A model generated the notes under the pieces. That model was not told the origin of the DNA. It saw nothing but the letters and a program-made list of their open reading frames with translations, and did no database searches. 60,657 nt of DNA from a virus, in IMG/VR virus record IMGVR_UViG_3300028895_000276, positions 1 through 60,657 of that record. One strand, 5' to 3'. How positions within the stretch are numbered: the first letter of the stretch is position 1; each line of letters begins with the position of its first letter. Position numbers and translations under genes: made by a program. Below, piece after piece: positions 24,795 through 32,625 of the stretch.

Positions 24795-25633
24795 TCCTCC
24801 TGGTCGTATGGCAGCACTCGATACATGGTGTCGCGTAGGCACTCGCCGGTGACTCTCTCAACCACGCCGTCCTTCTCCAGCGTCCTCATGGCGCGTCTGA
24901 CATATGCCTTGTCGAACCCGAACCACTGCTGCAAAGGCCACGACACGTTGACTATGCGGCACGGCTTACCATCACCGATTAGCACAGCCAGCACCAACTC
25001 GGTGAGCGTGTGCACGTAGTTCAACTGTGCGTAGGGATGCTCTAGCGTCTTGCACGGTCTGCGCCACAGCACGTTCCACACCTCGTGTGCCGTCACCGTA
25101 TCGATGTCCTCCCTGCCCCACAGATAGGTCCTGCCGAAGATAGGGTAGTCAACTGCCTCAGGCTGCAGATCAGCGGTATCGAACACGGATGCTAGCAGCG
25201 CTGCACTCATCCGCTTACCGAGGAACCCGTGCCCGCGTAGCACGTCCGCGCCATCGCCACGCACCGGTACCCGGATCTCGTAGTTGCCGCGAGGGTTGGT
25301 GTCTCTGGTAAACAGCTTCTGCATGACCAACGTGTTGATCGCCCGGTGCGCCAGGTTCGATTCGTTAGGCGTGTCGTACTCTAGGGTGTGCTCCGATAGA
25401 CGACTCGTCCCGTTCAGCAACTTGGCTATGGCGTACACGTACGTGCGCCACAGCGCTATGCCCCTCGCCCCACCGCCGAACACCTGGTCGATGCTCCTGG
25501 TGGCTACGGTGGCCAGATCCAGCAACATAGTCTTGCGCATCGCGCTTATTGCCTGTGCCATCGCTACGTTCACTCCTGTCGTGTCTGCTTCCAGTCTCAC
25601 CCGTACATCATCAAGACCCATCGCTGTCGCCAT
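24791..25633 (-). CDS. Winged-helix protein, possible replication or regulatory protein
   Basis: A 280-residue protein, ATG 25633 behind GGAGGGAGAT, overlapping the prim-pol stop. The N-terminal half is helical (AMAQAISAMRKTMLLDLATV). The C-terminal 60 residues (WPLQQWFGFDKAYVRRAMRT, LEKDGVVERVTGECL) form a likely winged helix that binds DNA. Its neighbour is the prim-pol gene on the same transcript, so a role in replication initiation or in controlling the divergent early promoters is plausible. I do not recognise the family. Confidence 0.55.
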   Translation of the reverse strand: MATAMGLDDVRVRLEADTTGVNVAMAQAISAMRKTMLLDLATVATRSIDQVFGGGARGIALWRTYVYAIAKLLNGTSRLSEHTLEYDTPNESNLAHRAINTLVMQKLFTRDTNPRGNYEIRVPVRGDGADVLRGHGFLGKRMSAALLASVFDTADLQPEAVDYPIFGRTYLWGREDIDTVTAHEVWNVLWRRPCKTLEHPYAQLNYVHTLTELVLAVLIGDGKPCRIVNVSWPLQQWFGFDKAYVRRAMRTLEKDGVVERVTGECLRDTMYRVLPYDQED

Positions 25634-27254
25634 ATCTCCCTCCGTGTGCTTTGATCGCCTGCGACATAGTCTCGTGCACGTGCCGGCGTGCCTCGCTATC
25701 GCGCTTCCCTGACACGCCGAACCAGTCCGACAAGACCGTTATCACCTCGTCCACGTCCGCAGACCCTACCCAGCGCCACCGGGTGTACCGACCATTCCCA
25801 GCACACTCCACGGCTCCGGTCTCACGCAGACGCGCTAGATACCTCTTAAACGTCGCCCTACCGACCACCTCCTCACCCATCGTAGCTAGCAACTCCGATA
25901 CGCTGCCCCACTCGCCGGCTTGCGATAGCATCGCCGTCAGCACTCGGATGCCAGCCTTCCCCATCCCAGTGCTATAGACCAGATCGCTACGCTGCAGCTC
26001 TCCCAGGATATTGCGATTAAATGAACCCGTCCGTGGATGAGCCGAGAACGCACCGTCTCTTTCGGCTCTTTCGGAATCATCTTTTTCTGTTAAGTCTTTG
26101 AAAGAAAATGATTCTGCGTGAGCCGAAAGAAGGGTATCGACGGACAGCCTATACTCCCTGGACGTAACCATAGAACCTGCCTTGCTGGTCTCCAGGATGC
26201 CGGCGTCTAGTAGTCGCTGCACTGCGGACCATGCGCCCTTGTAGCTGCTGCCTATGTTCTCAGCTATCTGCCTAAGAGACTGACTGCGGCACAAACCGTT
26301 ACCGCTGAGACGATAGTCAGTAATGTCACCGGTCAGCAGCGCGATGAATGCAGCCTGCGAGTTGCGCCTCGCCACCGCACCCCAGCCGCCGAGGTGTGCC
26401 CAATCGATCAGGGACGCAGCAGCAGTGATCTCGTCTAGCCTTTCAGCTATTTCAACTCCGTTATGTTCGAGGAACCCGGCTGCGCCCTCGTACGTGCGCA
26501 TCAACCACGCATCCGCATCCGCAGCCGGCAGCGCCGCGTAGTGCCCATATCCGCCGTCTTGCCGCAGCAGCCTGCCAATATCGTCCAGCGGAACGCCGGT
26601 ACTGCAGAGACTGCAGACTATGCTGGCATCCGAAGCACTCGCGCCACCGCTGGTGGTCAGCCTGTATGCCGGATCCCCACGCAGCATCGTGTCTGCCCGT
26701 AGGCTTATGTACCAGGATGGTGCCGGCTGCAGACCAGGGAACACCCGCTGCACGTCGGCAAACTCCAGCATCGGGACATTGCGATAGTCAAGCATCGAGG
26801 ACCACATGTACTCTCTGCCCTCTGGATGCAAGCTAGGCGGTAGCAGCGCCGCCACCCCTCGCCCGAGGAACTCGAGGTCTTGCACGTCTGCCGAGTTGGA
26901 CGTAGCCGGCGCCGTGTCCAAACGCAGCATCGCTTTCACGCCGCCCGCGTGTGCACCCGTGCTTCCACTCACTATCTCTGGCAGCACGTCGAACCCGAGG
27001 TGGCACAACCGGCGCCATAGCTCGTCGCTAGCGGATGGGGAATCGGCATCGAACACCAACAGGTTGCCGCTGGCAGACCCGCACGCCACAGCCACATTGC
27101 TGTCGTCCGCGAAGACAGCCGGCAGCAGTGACGCCGGCATCGCTCTACCTAGCAGAGGTCGCGTGTGCACGCTGGGTCGCTTAGCACCCTTGAGGAACGG
27201 GATGGGACTGTAGCCGGCAGCTAACAGATCAGCCGCCGCTCGAAGACTGCTCAT
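25611..27254 (-). CDS. Prim-pol N-terminal domain protein with winged-helix C-terminus
   Basis: I choose the ATG at 27254 (AGGGGAG seven bases upstream); the longer frame covers the promoter. The 547-residue product opens like bifunctional DNA primase-polymerases: LLAAGYSPIPFLKGAKRPS, NVAVACGSASGNLLVFDADS with the DxD metal pair near residue 69, STGAHAGG for the nucleotide-binding histidine, and FLGRGVAALLPPSLHPEGRE (R..GG..v.PPS pattern). The rest holds winged-helix segments (for example SLRQIAENIGSSYKGAWSAV). It may prime or start DNA synthesis. It is transcribed from its own minus-strand promoter, away from the plus-strand replication genes. Confidence 0.7.
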   Translation of the reverse strand: MSSLRAAADLLAAGYSPIPFLKGAKRPSVHTRPLLGRAMPASLLPAVFADDSNVAVACGSASGNLLVFDADSPSASDELWRRLCHLGFDVLPEIVSGSTGAHAGGVKAMLRLDTAPATSNSADVQDLEFLGRGVAALLPPSLHPEGREYMWSSMLDYRNVPMLEFADVQRVFPGLQPAPSWYISLRADTMLRGDPAYRLTTSGGASASDASIVCSLCSTGVPLDDIGRLLRQDGGYGHYAALPAADADAWLMRTYEGAAGFLEHNGVEIAERLDEITAAASLIDWAHLGGWGAVARRNSQAAFIALLTGDITDYRLSGNGLCRSQSLRQIAENIGSSYKGAWSAVQRLLDAGILETSKAGSMVTSREYRLSVDTLLSAHAESFSFKDLTEKDDSERAERDGAFSAHPRTGSFNRNILGELQRSDLVYSTGMGKAGIRVLTAMLSQAGEWGSVSELLATMGEEVVGRATFKRYLARLRETGAVECAGNGRYTRWRWVGSADVDEVITVLSDWFGVSGKRDSEARRHVHETMSQAIKAHGGRYGDSDGS

Positions 27255-27291
27255 AGGCATCTCCCCTGGTACGCGTGGGTGTGGTCCTTTT

Positions 27292-27320
27292 ATTAAACCA
27301 CACGATGGCGCCGAGGTCAA
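27292..27320 (-). promoter_or_regulatory. Promoter for the prim-pol operon
   Basis: On the minus strand: TTGACC (27320-27315), 17 bases, then TGTGGTTTAAT with TTTAAT at 27297-27292. The TGTGG before the -10 is the same as in the plus-strand early promoters. It faces away from them, so the two arms are transcribed divergently from 27.3-27.5 kb. An ATGACA half-site lies at 27361-27366. Confidence 0.75.
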
Positions 27321-27368
27321 GTACCTGACAAACGACAAGGATACCTATCATATGCCGCACATGACATA

Positions 27369-27471
27369 GAACGCCTGTCCTACAGTACCGAAGTCATGTC
27401 ATGCCTAATACATGACATGTGTCATGTCTTGCCAGAAAATACTTGACAAAGAGGCCAAGGTGTGGTTTAAT
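27369..27471 (+). promoter_or_regulatory. Early promoter/operator module 1
   Basis: Three parts: an upstream box GAACGCCTGTCCTACAGTAC, the palindrome ACATGACATGTGTCATGT (27410-27427), and the promoter TTGACA (27443-27448), 17 bases, TTTAAT (27466-27471). Nearly the same module recurs at about 29.0, 30.0 and 34.1 kb. The palindrome is placed just upstream of the -35, so a dimeric protein binding there could activate, or block polymerase. Confidence 0.85.
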
Positions 27472-27516
27472 GGGGGTAGATCAGAGGACGCAGACAGAGA
27501 GACCAGGAGAGACAAG

Positions 27517-27783
27517 ATGACACGCAGAGACGAGAGCACGATCAAGGCCGAGACCGCCAAGCAAGAGAGCAAGCTGGCAGCCATCCGCGCAGAGATCGCC
27601 CGCATCGAGGCCGGCGCCATCCAGAACTGGACCGAGGACCTCAACGACTACGCGAACACCGTATACAACGAGGAGTGGCACATCGAGTGCATGCTCCACA
27701 CGCTGGACATGGAGTTGGAAACACTGGACTGGACAGCCGCCGAATGGGCAACCTACAGCCTCGTGCAGCGCAACATCGACTAG
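27517..27783 (+). CDS. Small helical early protein
   Basis: First gene of the plus-strand arm, ATG 27517 after AGGAGAGAC, 45 bases downstream of the -10 of module 1. The 88-residue product is highly charged and helical (KAETAKQESKLAAIRAEIAR, then acidic LNDYANTVYNEEW), probably partly coiled coil. It has no recognised family. Small charged proteins of this type are typical host-takeover or early regulatory proteins. Confidence 0.6.
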   Translation: MTRRDESTIKAETAKQESKLAAIRAEIARIEAGAIQNWTEDLNDYANTVYNEEWHIECMLHTLDMELETLDWTAAEWATYSLVQRNID

Positions 27784-27808
27784 CAGACACCCACATAGGA
27801 GAGACGAG

Positions 27809-28174
27809 ATGACGACAGAGACCGAAGCCAAGACCCTCAAGACCGAAGCAGACCGCGACGACGCGTACCTGATGCAGGTAGCCGACACCATCCTAAGGCA
27901 GATGGGTGGCGCCGGCAAGCTCAAGGCAATGATCAACGCCCGCAGCTTCATCGCCCTCGATGGCGAAGGTGGACTCAAGTTCCGATTCAGCGGATGCCGC
28001 AAGGCTAACACGTGCGTGATCACCCACGACAGCACCTACGACGTTTACACGTTCAGGCTCTACAAGCTGCATCGCGATTACACGTCTGAGCTGGTATACG
28101 ACCTCTACAGCGTCTACGCAGACATGCTGGTGTGGACATTCGAACGCGAGACCGGGTTGGATCTGAGCCTTTAG
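27809..28174 (+). CDS. Hypothetical early protein (GGLKFRF segment)
   Basis: A 121-residue protein, ATG 27809 behind ATAGGAGAG. The central segment LKAMINARSFIALDGEGGLK then FRFSGCRKANTCVI and a TYDVYTFRL strand look conserved-type, and I have the impression of the same pattern ('GGL.F.F...RK.N...I') in many phage early proteins of unknown role. There are no catalytic residues that I can name. It is co-transcribed with the first early gene. Confidence 0.6.
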   Translation: MTTETEAKTLKTEADRDDAYLMQVADTILRQMGGAGKLKAMINARSFIALDGEGGLKFRFSGCRKANTCVITHDSTYDVYTFRLYKLHRDYTSELVYDLYSVYADMLVWTFERETGLDLSL

Positions 28175-28197
28175 ATCAGCAGACAGGGAGAGACGAC

Positions 28198-28650
28198 ATG
28201 ACACGCACACTGATATACGCAGTAGCCGAGCAGGAAGACACATTCACCCGGATAGTCACCAACGAATCATTCGCCGTGATCAAGCGCGAGGTAGACATCT
28301 GCAACGAGCGGCTGGGACACAAGAAGTACTGCGTGGTAGCCTGGCTGCACTCGGAAGAGTTCGAGTGCCCGATGTACGTTGGCGAAACCTGGCGTGAGCT
28401 TGACCCGCTGAAGGTGCTAGGCGGTCCGAAGGCGATGGACCTCGAGCAGAAACTGGCACCCGGCGCCGGCATCGTGGCTGCAGCGTTCGAATACGCGGAC
28501 AACTACAGCGCGCAGTATGGACCGCTGGACGACGAGACCTACGTGGCCATCTTTAACACGCACTTCAAGTGGCTGATGCAGAAGCTGGCCAACAACAGCC
28601 CGACCACCGACGAGATCGTCGCGTGGCGCCACGATCCAGCACGACGCTAA
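28198..28650 (+). CDS. Hypothetical early protein
   Basis: A 150-residue protein. The ATG at 28198 is behind GGGAGAGACGAC; an earlier in-frame ATG lies inside the previous gene. It starts MTRTLIYAVAEQEDTFTRIV and contains alternating strands and helices (VAWLHSEEFECPMYVGETWR). No family was recognised. Last gene of the first early transcript before the promoter at 28663. Confidence 0.55.
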   Translation: MTRTLIYAVAEQEDTFTRIVTNESFAVIKREVDICNERLGHKKYCVVAWLHSEEFECPMYVGETWRELDPLKVLGGPKAMDLEQKLAPGAGIVAAAFEYADNYSAQYGPLDDETYVAIFNTHFKWLMQKLANNSPTTDEIVAWRHDPARR

Positions 28651-28662
28651 CAGACATATACC

Positions 28663-28691
28663 TTGACACGGTGGCCAGCTTGTGGTTTAAT
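28663..28691 (+). promoter_or_regulatory. Early promoter without operator
   Basis: TTGACA (28663-28668), 17 bases, TTTAAT (28686-28691), again with TGTGG before the -10. The ATGACA-TGTCAT palindrome and upstream box of the other modules are missing, so this promoter would escape any control acting through them. Confidence 0.8.
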
Positions 28692-28733
28692 AGAAGTAAG
28701 CTGGCCACCACCAGCCAGCATAAGGAGGACGAG

Positions 28734-28925
28734 ATGTGCGCCGAATTGGTAAAGATCGAGTCCAGGCAGGGATCCTGCACCGTGCAGACGGTACCTGATG
28801 GTCGAGGATTCAGGACCACCGTAACCAAGGCAGGGTCACCCGTCACGTGCGTAGCCGGCGTCTGTCGCACCAGCAGAGAAGCCCACCGGCAGCACCGCGA
28901 GACCGTGAAGAGCGTCAAGCGCTAG
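28734..28925 (+). CDS. Small hypothetical early protein
   Basis: A 63-residue basic protein, ATG 28734 after AAGGAGGACGAG, 43 bases after the -10 of its own promoter. It begins MCAELVKIESRQGSCTVQTV and ends with a basic tail (HRQHRETVKSVKR). It contains a Cys-rich middle (VTCVAGVC). The lone gene behind a promoter without operator is noteworthy. Unknown function. Confidence 0.55.
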   Translation: MCAELVKIESRQGSCTVQTVPDGRGFRTTVTKAGSPVTCVAGVCRTSREAHRQHRETVKSVKR

Positions 28926-28936
28926 CGGCAGCGCCT

Positions 28937-28976
28937 GACCACCGAGAGGAGCCTACCCCAGGCTCCTCTCATCTGT
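28937..28976 (+). terminator. Possible hairpin after the 28734 gene
   Basis: GAGAGGAGCCT at about 28945-28955 can pair with AGGCTCCTCTC at about 28960-28970, an 11-bp stem in the gap before module 2. It follows the stop at 28925 and is followed by TGTTCC rather than a long U-run. A terminator for the single-gene transcript is the simplest reading. Confidence 0.6.
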
Positions 28977-28997
28977 TCCAGGGTGCCCGAGACATAG

Positions 28998-29087
28998 AAC
29001 GCCCGTCCTACATGACCACGGTACTATATGACACCTGTCATGTCTTGCCCGGAAATACTTGACAAAGAGGCCAAGGTGTGGTTTAAT
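28998..29087 (+). promoter_or_regulatory. Early promoter/operator module 2
   Basis: Upstream box GAACGCCCGTCCTACATGAC, palindrome ATGACACCTGTCAT (29028-29041), then TTGACA (29059-29064), 17 bases and TTTAAT (29082-29087). Downstream bases through the ribosome site of the next gene are also repeated in modules 3 and 4, so the whole block of about 130 bp is copied. Confidence 0.85.
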
Positions 29088-29132
29088 GGGGGTAGATCAG
29101 AGGACACCAGCCAGCAGACAGGGAGAGACGAG

Positions 29133-29345
29133 ATGACAGACACGACACGGAAGCTCCTCAAGAACACGAATCGGGTAGTGGTCCTGGTCCAGGGTGGAGA
29201 CGCCATCGCCAAGGGCAAGCTCCGCAAGAGCCGTCGCGAATTCGGCAAGTGGGACGTGCTGGACACGCTGGATCGCCCCCGCATCGTCAGCTTCGGCAAC
29301 ATGGACGTGACCGACGTGATCAGCGGCATCATCACCATCAGCTAG
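29133..29345 (+). CDS. Small basic early protein
   Basis: A 70-residue protein, ATG 29133 after GGGAGAGACGAG. It begins MTDTTRKLLKNTNRVVVLVQ, then has a basic helix (KGKLRKSRREFGKW) and a C-terminal strand-rich part. A nucleic-acid-binding role is possible from charge alone. Not recognised. First of three genes behind module 2. Confidence 0.55.
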   Translation: MTDTTRKLLKNTNRVVVLVQGGDAIAKGKLRKSRREFGKWDVLDTLDRPRIVSFGNMDVTDVISGIITIS

Positions 29346-29353
29346 GAGACGAG

Positions 29354-29659
29354 ATGACAACCTACAGCGCCTACCGGTGGGACTGCAACACCCGCACCCT
29401 CTCGCATCACGAAGAGCTGGACAGCCTGGACGAGGTCAACGAGTGGATGGCCCGCACCCGCCACACGCACGTGATCGTGATGCGCTACAACTACCCGAGC
29501 GACACGCCCAAGGTGTTGTACGCGTTCGAGGTCGAGCTGGCTGAGTACCTGGTTTACAAGGTCACCGACTGGGACCTCAACGGGCAGACTGGCGAATTCG
29601 AGATCGTCGCATCCGAACTCATCCGCGACGACACGCGCAACTGGCGCAAGGAGGCTTGA
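29354..29659 (+). CDS. Hypothetical early protein
   Basis: A 101-residue protein, ATG 29354 behind AGGAGACGAG. It starts MTTYSAYRWDCNTRTLSHHE and has strands interrupted by an acidic helix (LDSLDEVNEWMARTRHTHV). No recognised family. It ends 2 bases before the next gene starts. Confidence 0.5.
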   Translation: MTTYSAYRWDCNTRTLSHHEELDSLDEVNEWMARTRHTHVIVMRYNYPSDTPKVLYAFEVELAEYLVYKVTDWDLNGQTGEFEIVASELIRDDTRNWRKEA

Positions 29660-29660
29660 C

Positions 29661-29954
29661 ATGACAGACCGCGAGCTAGCCAAGAGGCTGCACATCGGCA
29701 CCAACACCAAGCTGGCATACCCAGCGTGGCGACGCACCGAGCAGATGCTCAACGTCGAGGTGCAGATCTGCATGGCGTCTCGCGGTATCGAGTGGGCAAT
29801 CAGCACCGGCAGGCTGCCGGCAGCAGTCGAGATGTGGCTGCTGGGTCTCAGCGCCTACCAGCAGATCAAGGTGCTCAATCACATCATCACCACCGGCTGC
29901 ACGATGAACGACACGCCACGCGCACTGATCGCCCACCACGAGCGTGAAGCATAG
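29661..29954 (+). CDS. Hypothetical early protein
   Basis: A 97-residue protein, ATG 29661 behind CAAGGAGGCTTGAC. It is helical, beginning MTDRELAKRLHIGTNTKLAY with a possible helix-turn-helix (ELAKRLHIGTNTKLAYPAWR), so DNA binding is conceivable. The C-terminus is His-rich (HHEREA). Its stop is followed at once by module 3. Confidence 0.5.
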   Translation: MTDRELAKRLHIGTNTKLAYPAWRRTEQMLNVEVQICMASRGIEWAISTGRLPAAVEMWLLGLSAYQQIKVLNHIITTGCTMNDTPRALIAHHEREA

Positions 29955-30044
29955 AACACCCGTCCTACATGACCACGGTACTATATGACAGGTGTCATGT
30001 CTTGGCCGGAAATACTTGACAAAGAGGCCAAGGTGTGGTTTAAT
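29954..30044 (+). promoter_or_regulatory. Early promoter/operator module 3
   Basis: Upstream box GAACACCCGTCCTACATGAC, palindrome ATGACAGGTGTCAT (29985-29998), TTGACA (30016-30021), 17 bases, TTTAAT (30039-30044). It is almost identical to module 2 through the next start codon, implying a recent duplication of the control block. Confidence 0.85.
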
Positions 30045-30089
30045 AGGGGTAGATCAGAGGACACCAGCCAGCAGACAGGGAGAGACGAG

Positions 30090-30299
30090 ATGACAATCAA
30101 GCTAGTGAGGATCGGCAAGAGCAGCGGAATCGACTACAGGGTCACGACAGACGGCGAGTACTTCGGGTGGCAGGTTGACATGCCCAACGGCATCCGCGAG
30201 ATGCTGCCCATCTTCAAGTATCAGAGCGTGGCCCAGCACAGCGCGCAGCGCGTCGCACGCGAGGTCGCCACCGCCATCCGCACCGGGAAGGACTACTAG
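30090..30299 (+). CDS. Small early protein
   Basis: A 69-residue protein, ATG 30090 after GGGAGAGACGAG. It begins MTIKLVRIGKSSGIDYRVTT and is basic with mixed strands and a C-terminal helix (SAQRVAREVATAIRTGK). No recognised family. Same leader arrangement as the gene at 29133, although the proteins differ. Confidence 0.5.
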   Translation: MTIKLVRIGKSSGIDYRVTTDGEYFGWQVDMPNGIREMLPIFKYQSVAQHSAQRVAREVATAIRTGKDY

Positions 30300-30301
30300 A
30301 G

Positions 30302-30532
30302 ATGGCGAACACAGAGTGGATCGAGCGCGAGATCGACAAGGTGCTGCGCGAAATGGCCGAGATTAAGACCAAGCTATCCGAGGCCGAGGTACTGCTGCAA
30401 GCACGCGTCGCGGACGATGAAGACACCAGCCTGCTGGAGGACTACATCGACCGGCTGTTCGATGCAGAGTGGAAAGCCGGCACCCGACTGATGAATCTGA
30501 GATTCCGACTGGCAGACGCGCAACGCCCCTAG
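30302..30532 (+). CDS. Small coiled-coil early protein
   Basis: A 76-residue all-helical protein starting 2 bases after the previous stop. The helices (IEREIDKVLREMAEIKTKLS and DYIDRLFDAEWKAGTRLMNL) have heptad-like spacing, so it probably forms a coiled-coil dimer. Function unknown. Confidence 0.5.
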   Translation: MANTEWIEREIDKVLREMAEIKTKLSEAEVLLQARVADDEDTSLLEDYIDRLFDAEWKAGTRLMNLRFRLADAQRP

Positions 30533-30555
30533 ACACACACAAGGAGACAGACGAG

Positions 30556-30855
30556 ATGACAGACACCGACGCCACCATCAACACCCTGCAGGCAGCCTCA
30601 ACGCCGGCACGCCCGGACATCAGCCTGGAGACAGCCATCGAGATGAGCCGCTTCTATGCCAAGATGGGATTCGCCGTGCAAGAGCAGCTTGACAGCCTCA
30701 TCGAGATGGGTGTGGACGAAGCCTTCGAGTGTGGCCACATCAGCACCAGCGGACTGCAGGATATCATGGACTACCTGGCATCCCTTCGGACCATCTGCAG
30801 CGAGTCCGACTACCTGTTCGAGGAGGTGGAGACCTGGCTAGCCGAGAACGCCTGA
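30556..30855 (+). CDS. Hypothetical acidic early protein
   Basis: A 99-residue protein, ATG 30556 behind AAGGAGACAGACGAG. Acidic and helical (DSLIEMGVDEAFECGHISTS). No recognised family. The end overlaps a weak -10-like TTTAAT at 30861. Confidence 0.5.
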   Translation: MTDTDATINTLQAASTPARPDISLETAIEMSRFYAKMGFAVQEQLDSLIEMGVDEAFECGHISTSGLQDIMDYLASLRTICSESDYLFEEVETWLAENA

Positions 30856-30860
30856 TCTAG

Positions 30861-30866
30861 TTTAAT
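30861..30866 (+). promoter_or_regulatory. Weak -10-like site before the membrane gene
   Basis: TTTAAT with no convincing -35 at the right distance. It matches the -10 used elsewhere on this arm and stands in the 54-base gap before the GTG at 30910. It may be a weak promoter. Confidence 0.3.
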
Positions 30867-30909
30867 CACACGACCGCCACCATTCAACCAGTCACAAGGA
30901 GACAGACCC

Positions 30910-31131
30910 GTGGGTGAGACATACGCCAGAACCATTCGTCAGAAGCGCCGAACACTGTTCTTCATCGTCTTCACCGTGTGCACGCTGCTGGGCATCGCAG
31001 CCTGGCACACCACCAACGCCATCGCTCAGGGAGTGAAGCCCGACGCCGCCATCATTCAAGGCGCCTTCGGTTTCCTGATCACGCTGATCATCACCACCCG
31101 CATCATGCGCGGATTCTGGAAGAGCCTATGA
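30910..31131 (+). CDS. Small membrane protein
   Basis: A 73-residue protein starting at GTG 30910 (AAGGAGACAGACCC site). Two hydrophobic segments near residues 15-31 and 50-66 with a short linker (TTNAIAQGVKPDAAI). The basic N-terminus would stay inside the cell. Its stop overlaps the start of the zinc-ribbon gene. Role unknown. Confidence 0.55.
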   Translation: MGETYARTIRQKRRTLFFIVFTVCTLLGIAAWHTTNAIAQGVKPDAAIIQGAFGFLITLIITTRIMRGFWKSL

Positions 31132-31499
31132 CAGACCACACTCGCGTGGTCAAGCGTGCGCCGTGCAAGGTGTGCGGAATGCCCACCATCAGCGCACTGG
31201 GGATCTGCCGAGCTTGTCAGCACACGTGCCCGAGGTGCGGTGGCCGTAAGGGTCGCCACAGCGAGGTCTGCGTCACCTGCAAGCACGAGGACGAGTTCGG
31301 CACCCGCCTGACCGCAGCCGGCACCGAGCGTCTACCTACGATGGTAGCCAAGAAGCCGTGCAGCGTCTGCGGCAAACCAACCGGAAGCCCTACCGGCACG
31401 TGCCTTAAGTGCCGCAAGATCTGCCCCACGTGCGGTGGCCCGAAGCACCACCGCTCTAAGGAATGCGCCACGTGCGCACTAACCCACCACCAGCAGTAG
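31128..31499 (+). CDS. Multiple zinc-ribbon protein
   Basis: A 123-residue protein whose ATG overlaps the previous TGA. It contains repeated Cys pairs: CKVCGMPT, CRACQHTCPRCGG, CVTCKH, then CSVCGKPT, CLKCRKICPTCGG and CATC. This gives two tandem copies of a treble of Cys-x-x-Cys motifs, expected to bind zinc. Such proteins usually bind nucleic acid or protein. The internal duplication is clear. Function unknown. Confidence 0.65.
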   Translation: MTDHTRVVKRAPCKVCGMPTISALGICRACQHTCPRCGGRKGRHSEVCVTCKHEDEFGTRLTAAGTERLPTMVAKKPCSVCGKPTGSPTGTCLKCRKICPTCGGPKHHRSKECATCALTHHQQ

Positions 31500-31527
31500 T
31501 ACCTATCACACAGGGAGACATACCACG

Positions 31528-32262
31528 ATGACTATCGCAACCGAGATTCGCCGCCGTCCTGGAGGAGAAGTCGCCAACCGCCCGCTGCACTTCATCTGGA
31601 TCGCAGACTGCTCAGGGTCGATGATGGGTTCGAAGATGTCCAGCTTGAACACCGCCATCCGCGAAGCCCTACCCCACATGGAGAAGGTCGCAGACGAGAA
31701 CCCCAACGCCGCTGTCCTGGTACGCGCCATCGCGTTTGCAGATATCGCCCGTTGGCACGTGTCCCAGCCGACGCCGCTGGACGAATTCAAGTGGGAGGAC
31801 CTCACGTACGGTGGTTTGACCGCTATGGGTGACGCCTTCGATCTGCTGGCCGGCGCACTCGATGTAGAGAGGATGGGTAGTCGCGCACTGCCGCCGGTGC
31901 TGGTCCTGCTCAGCGATGGCCAACCCAGCGACGAGTGGAAAGGCAGTCTCGAGCGGTTGCTGTGCGAGCCGTGGGCAGTCAAAGCCGTGCGCCTGGCTAT
32001 CGCCATCGGTGACGACGCCGACCACGCACCGCTGGAAGCGTTCATCGACAACCCCGAGATCAACGTGCTGCAAGCCAACAACCCAGAGACCCTGGTGCGC
32101 TACATCCGCTGGGTGAGCACCGCCGTGCTGCAATCAGCCAGCGCGCCGGCTGTCAGCGGTGATGACAAGGATGGTCCGACCACCACAGCCGGCGTAGCTA
32201 TGGCCAGCGTGCCTATCCCCACCGCAGCCGGCAGCCCTATCGACGCAGCGGATCCCTGGTAG
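31528..32262 (+). CDS. VWA-domain protein
   Basis: A 244-residue protein with a von Willebrand factor A domain. The metal-ion site is complete: D27-x-S-x-S in IADCSGSMMG, the threonine in DLTYGGLTAMGDAF near 95, and the aspartate in VLLSDGQPSDEW near 132. This resembles the TerY-type VWA proteins that act with partner ATPases. The C-terminus is a Pro/Ala/Gly-rich tail. No MoxR-type ATPase was seen in the window, so the partner may be of host origin or the 486-residue protein at 35251. Confidence 0.75.
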   Translation: MTIATEIRRRPGGEVANRPLHFIWIADCSGSMMGSKMSSLNTAIREALPHMEKVADENPNAAVLVRAIAFADIARWHVSQPTPLDEFKWEDLTYGGLTAMGDAFDLLAGALDVERMGSRALPPVLVLLSDGQPSDEWKGSLERLLCEPWAVKAVRLAIAIGDDADHAPLEAFIDNPEINVLQANNPETLVRYIRWVSTAVLQSASAPAVSGDDKDGPTTTAGVAMASVPIPTAAGSPIDAADPW

Positions 32263-32274
32263 TAGCCACGAGAC

Positions 32275-32396
32275 GCCACGGAAGGCATCTCCCTTGCACG
32301 GAAGCGCACGCATACCCACGAACACACCCTCGATGCGACGGAGAGCAAGGGAGATACCACGGAGAGCAACGGAGACACATTCGGATCCTAGAGGAG
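32275..32396 (+). repeat. Dispersed palindromic element, copy A
   Basis: GGCATCTCCCTTGC (32284-32297) pairs with GCAAGGGAGATACC (32345-32358) with one mismatch. The 3' block GCAACGGAGACACATTCGGA matches copies B and C. The stretch CACACCCTCGATGCGACGGA in the loop region is shared with copy B. It fills the 141-base gap between the VWA gene and the next membrane gene. Confidence 0.85.
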
Positions 32397-32403
32397 GACA
32401 CCC

Positions 32404-32625
32404 ATGAGCATAACCAGACTGTTGCTGAGCCTACTGGCTATATCGTCCATCGCTACCGGCGCCGTTCTGCTGCTTACGCTACCAGATGCCGACTGCAGCA
32501 GCGGTGATTGTCTGCCGGCGCCGACCATCGTAGAGAGGCAGGCTTTCTACGCGATAGTCTGCATGGCGGTGGCGCAGGTACTGCTACTGATATGCAGCAT
32601 CCTGAGAGGACAAGAGCCACGATGA
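32404..32625 (+). CDS. Small membrane protein
   Basis: A 73-residue protein, ATG 32404 behind AGAGGAGGACACCC. Two membrane segments (residues 4-26 and 47-66) flank a loop with Cys residues (PDADCSSGDCLPAP). The last codon overlaps the next ATG. It is the first gene after palindromic element A. Unknown role. Confidence 0.55.
   Translation: MSITRLLLSLLAISSIATGAVLLLTLPDADCSSGDCLPAPTIVERQAFYAIVCMAVAQVLLLICSILRGQEPR

Noticed and set aside
27481-28035. 184-residue minus-strand frame in the early region
   Set aside because: Antisense to two early genes with good ribosome sites; composition (Ser/Leu/Val) typical of a shadow.
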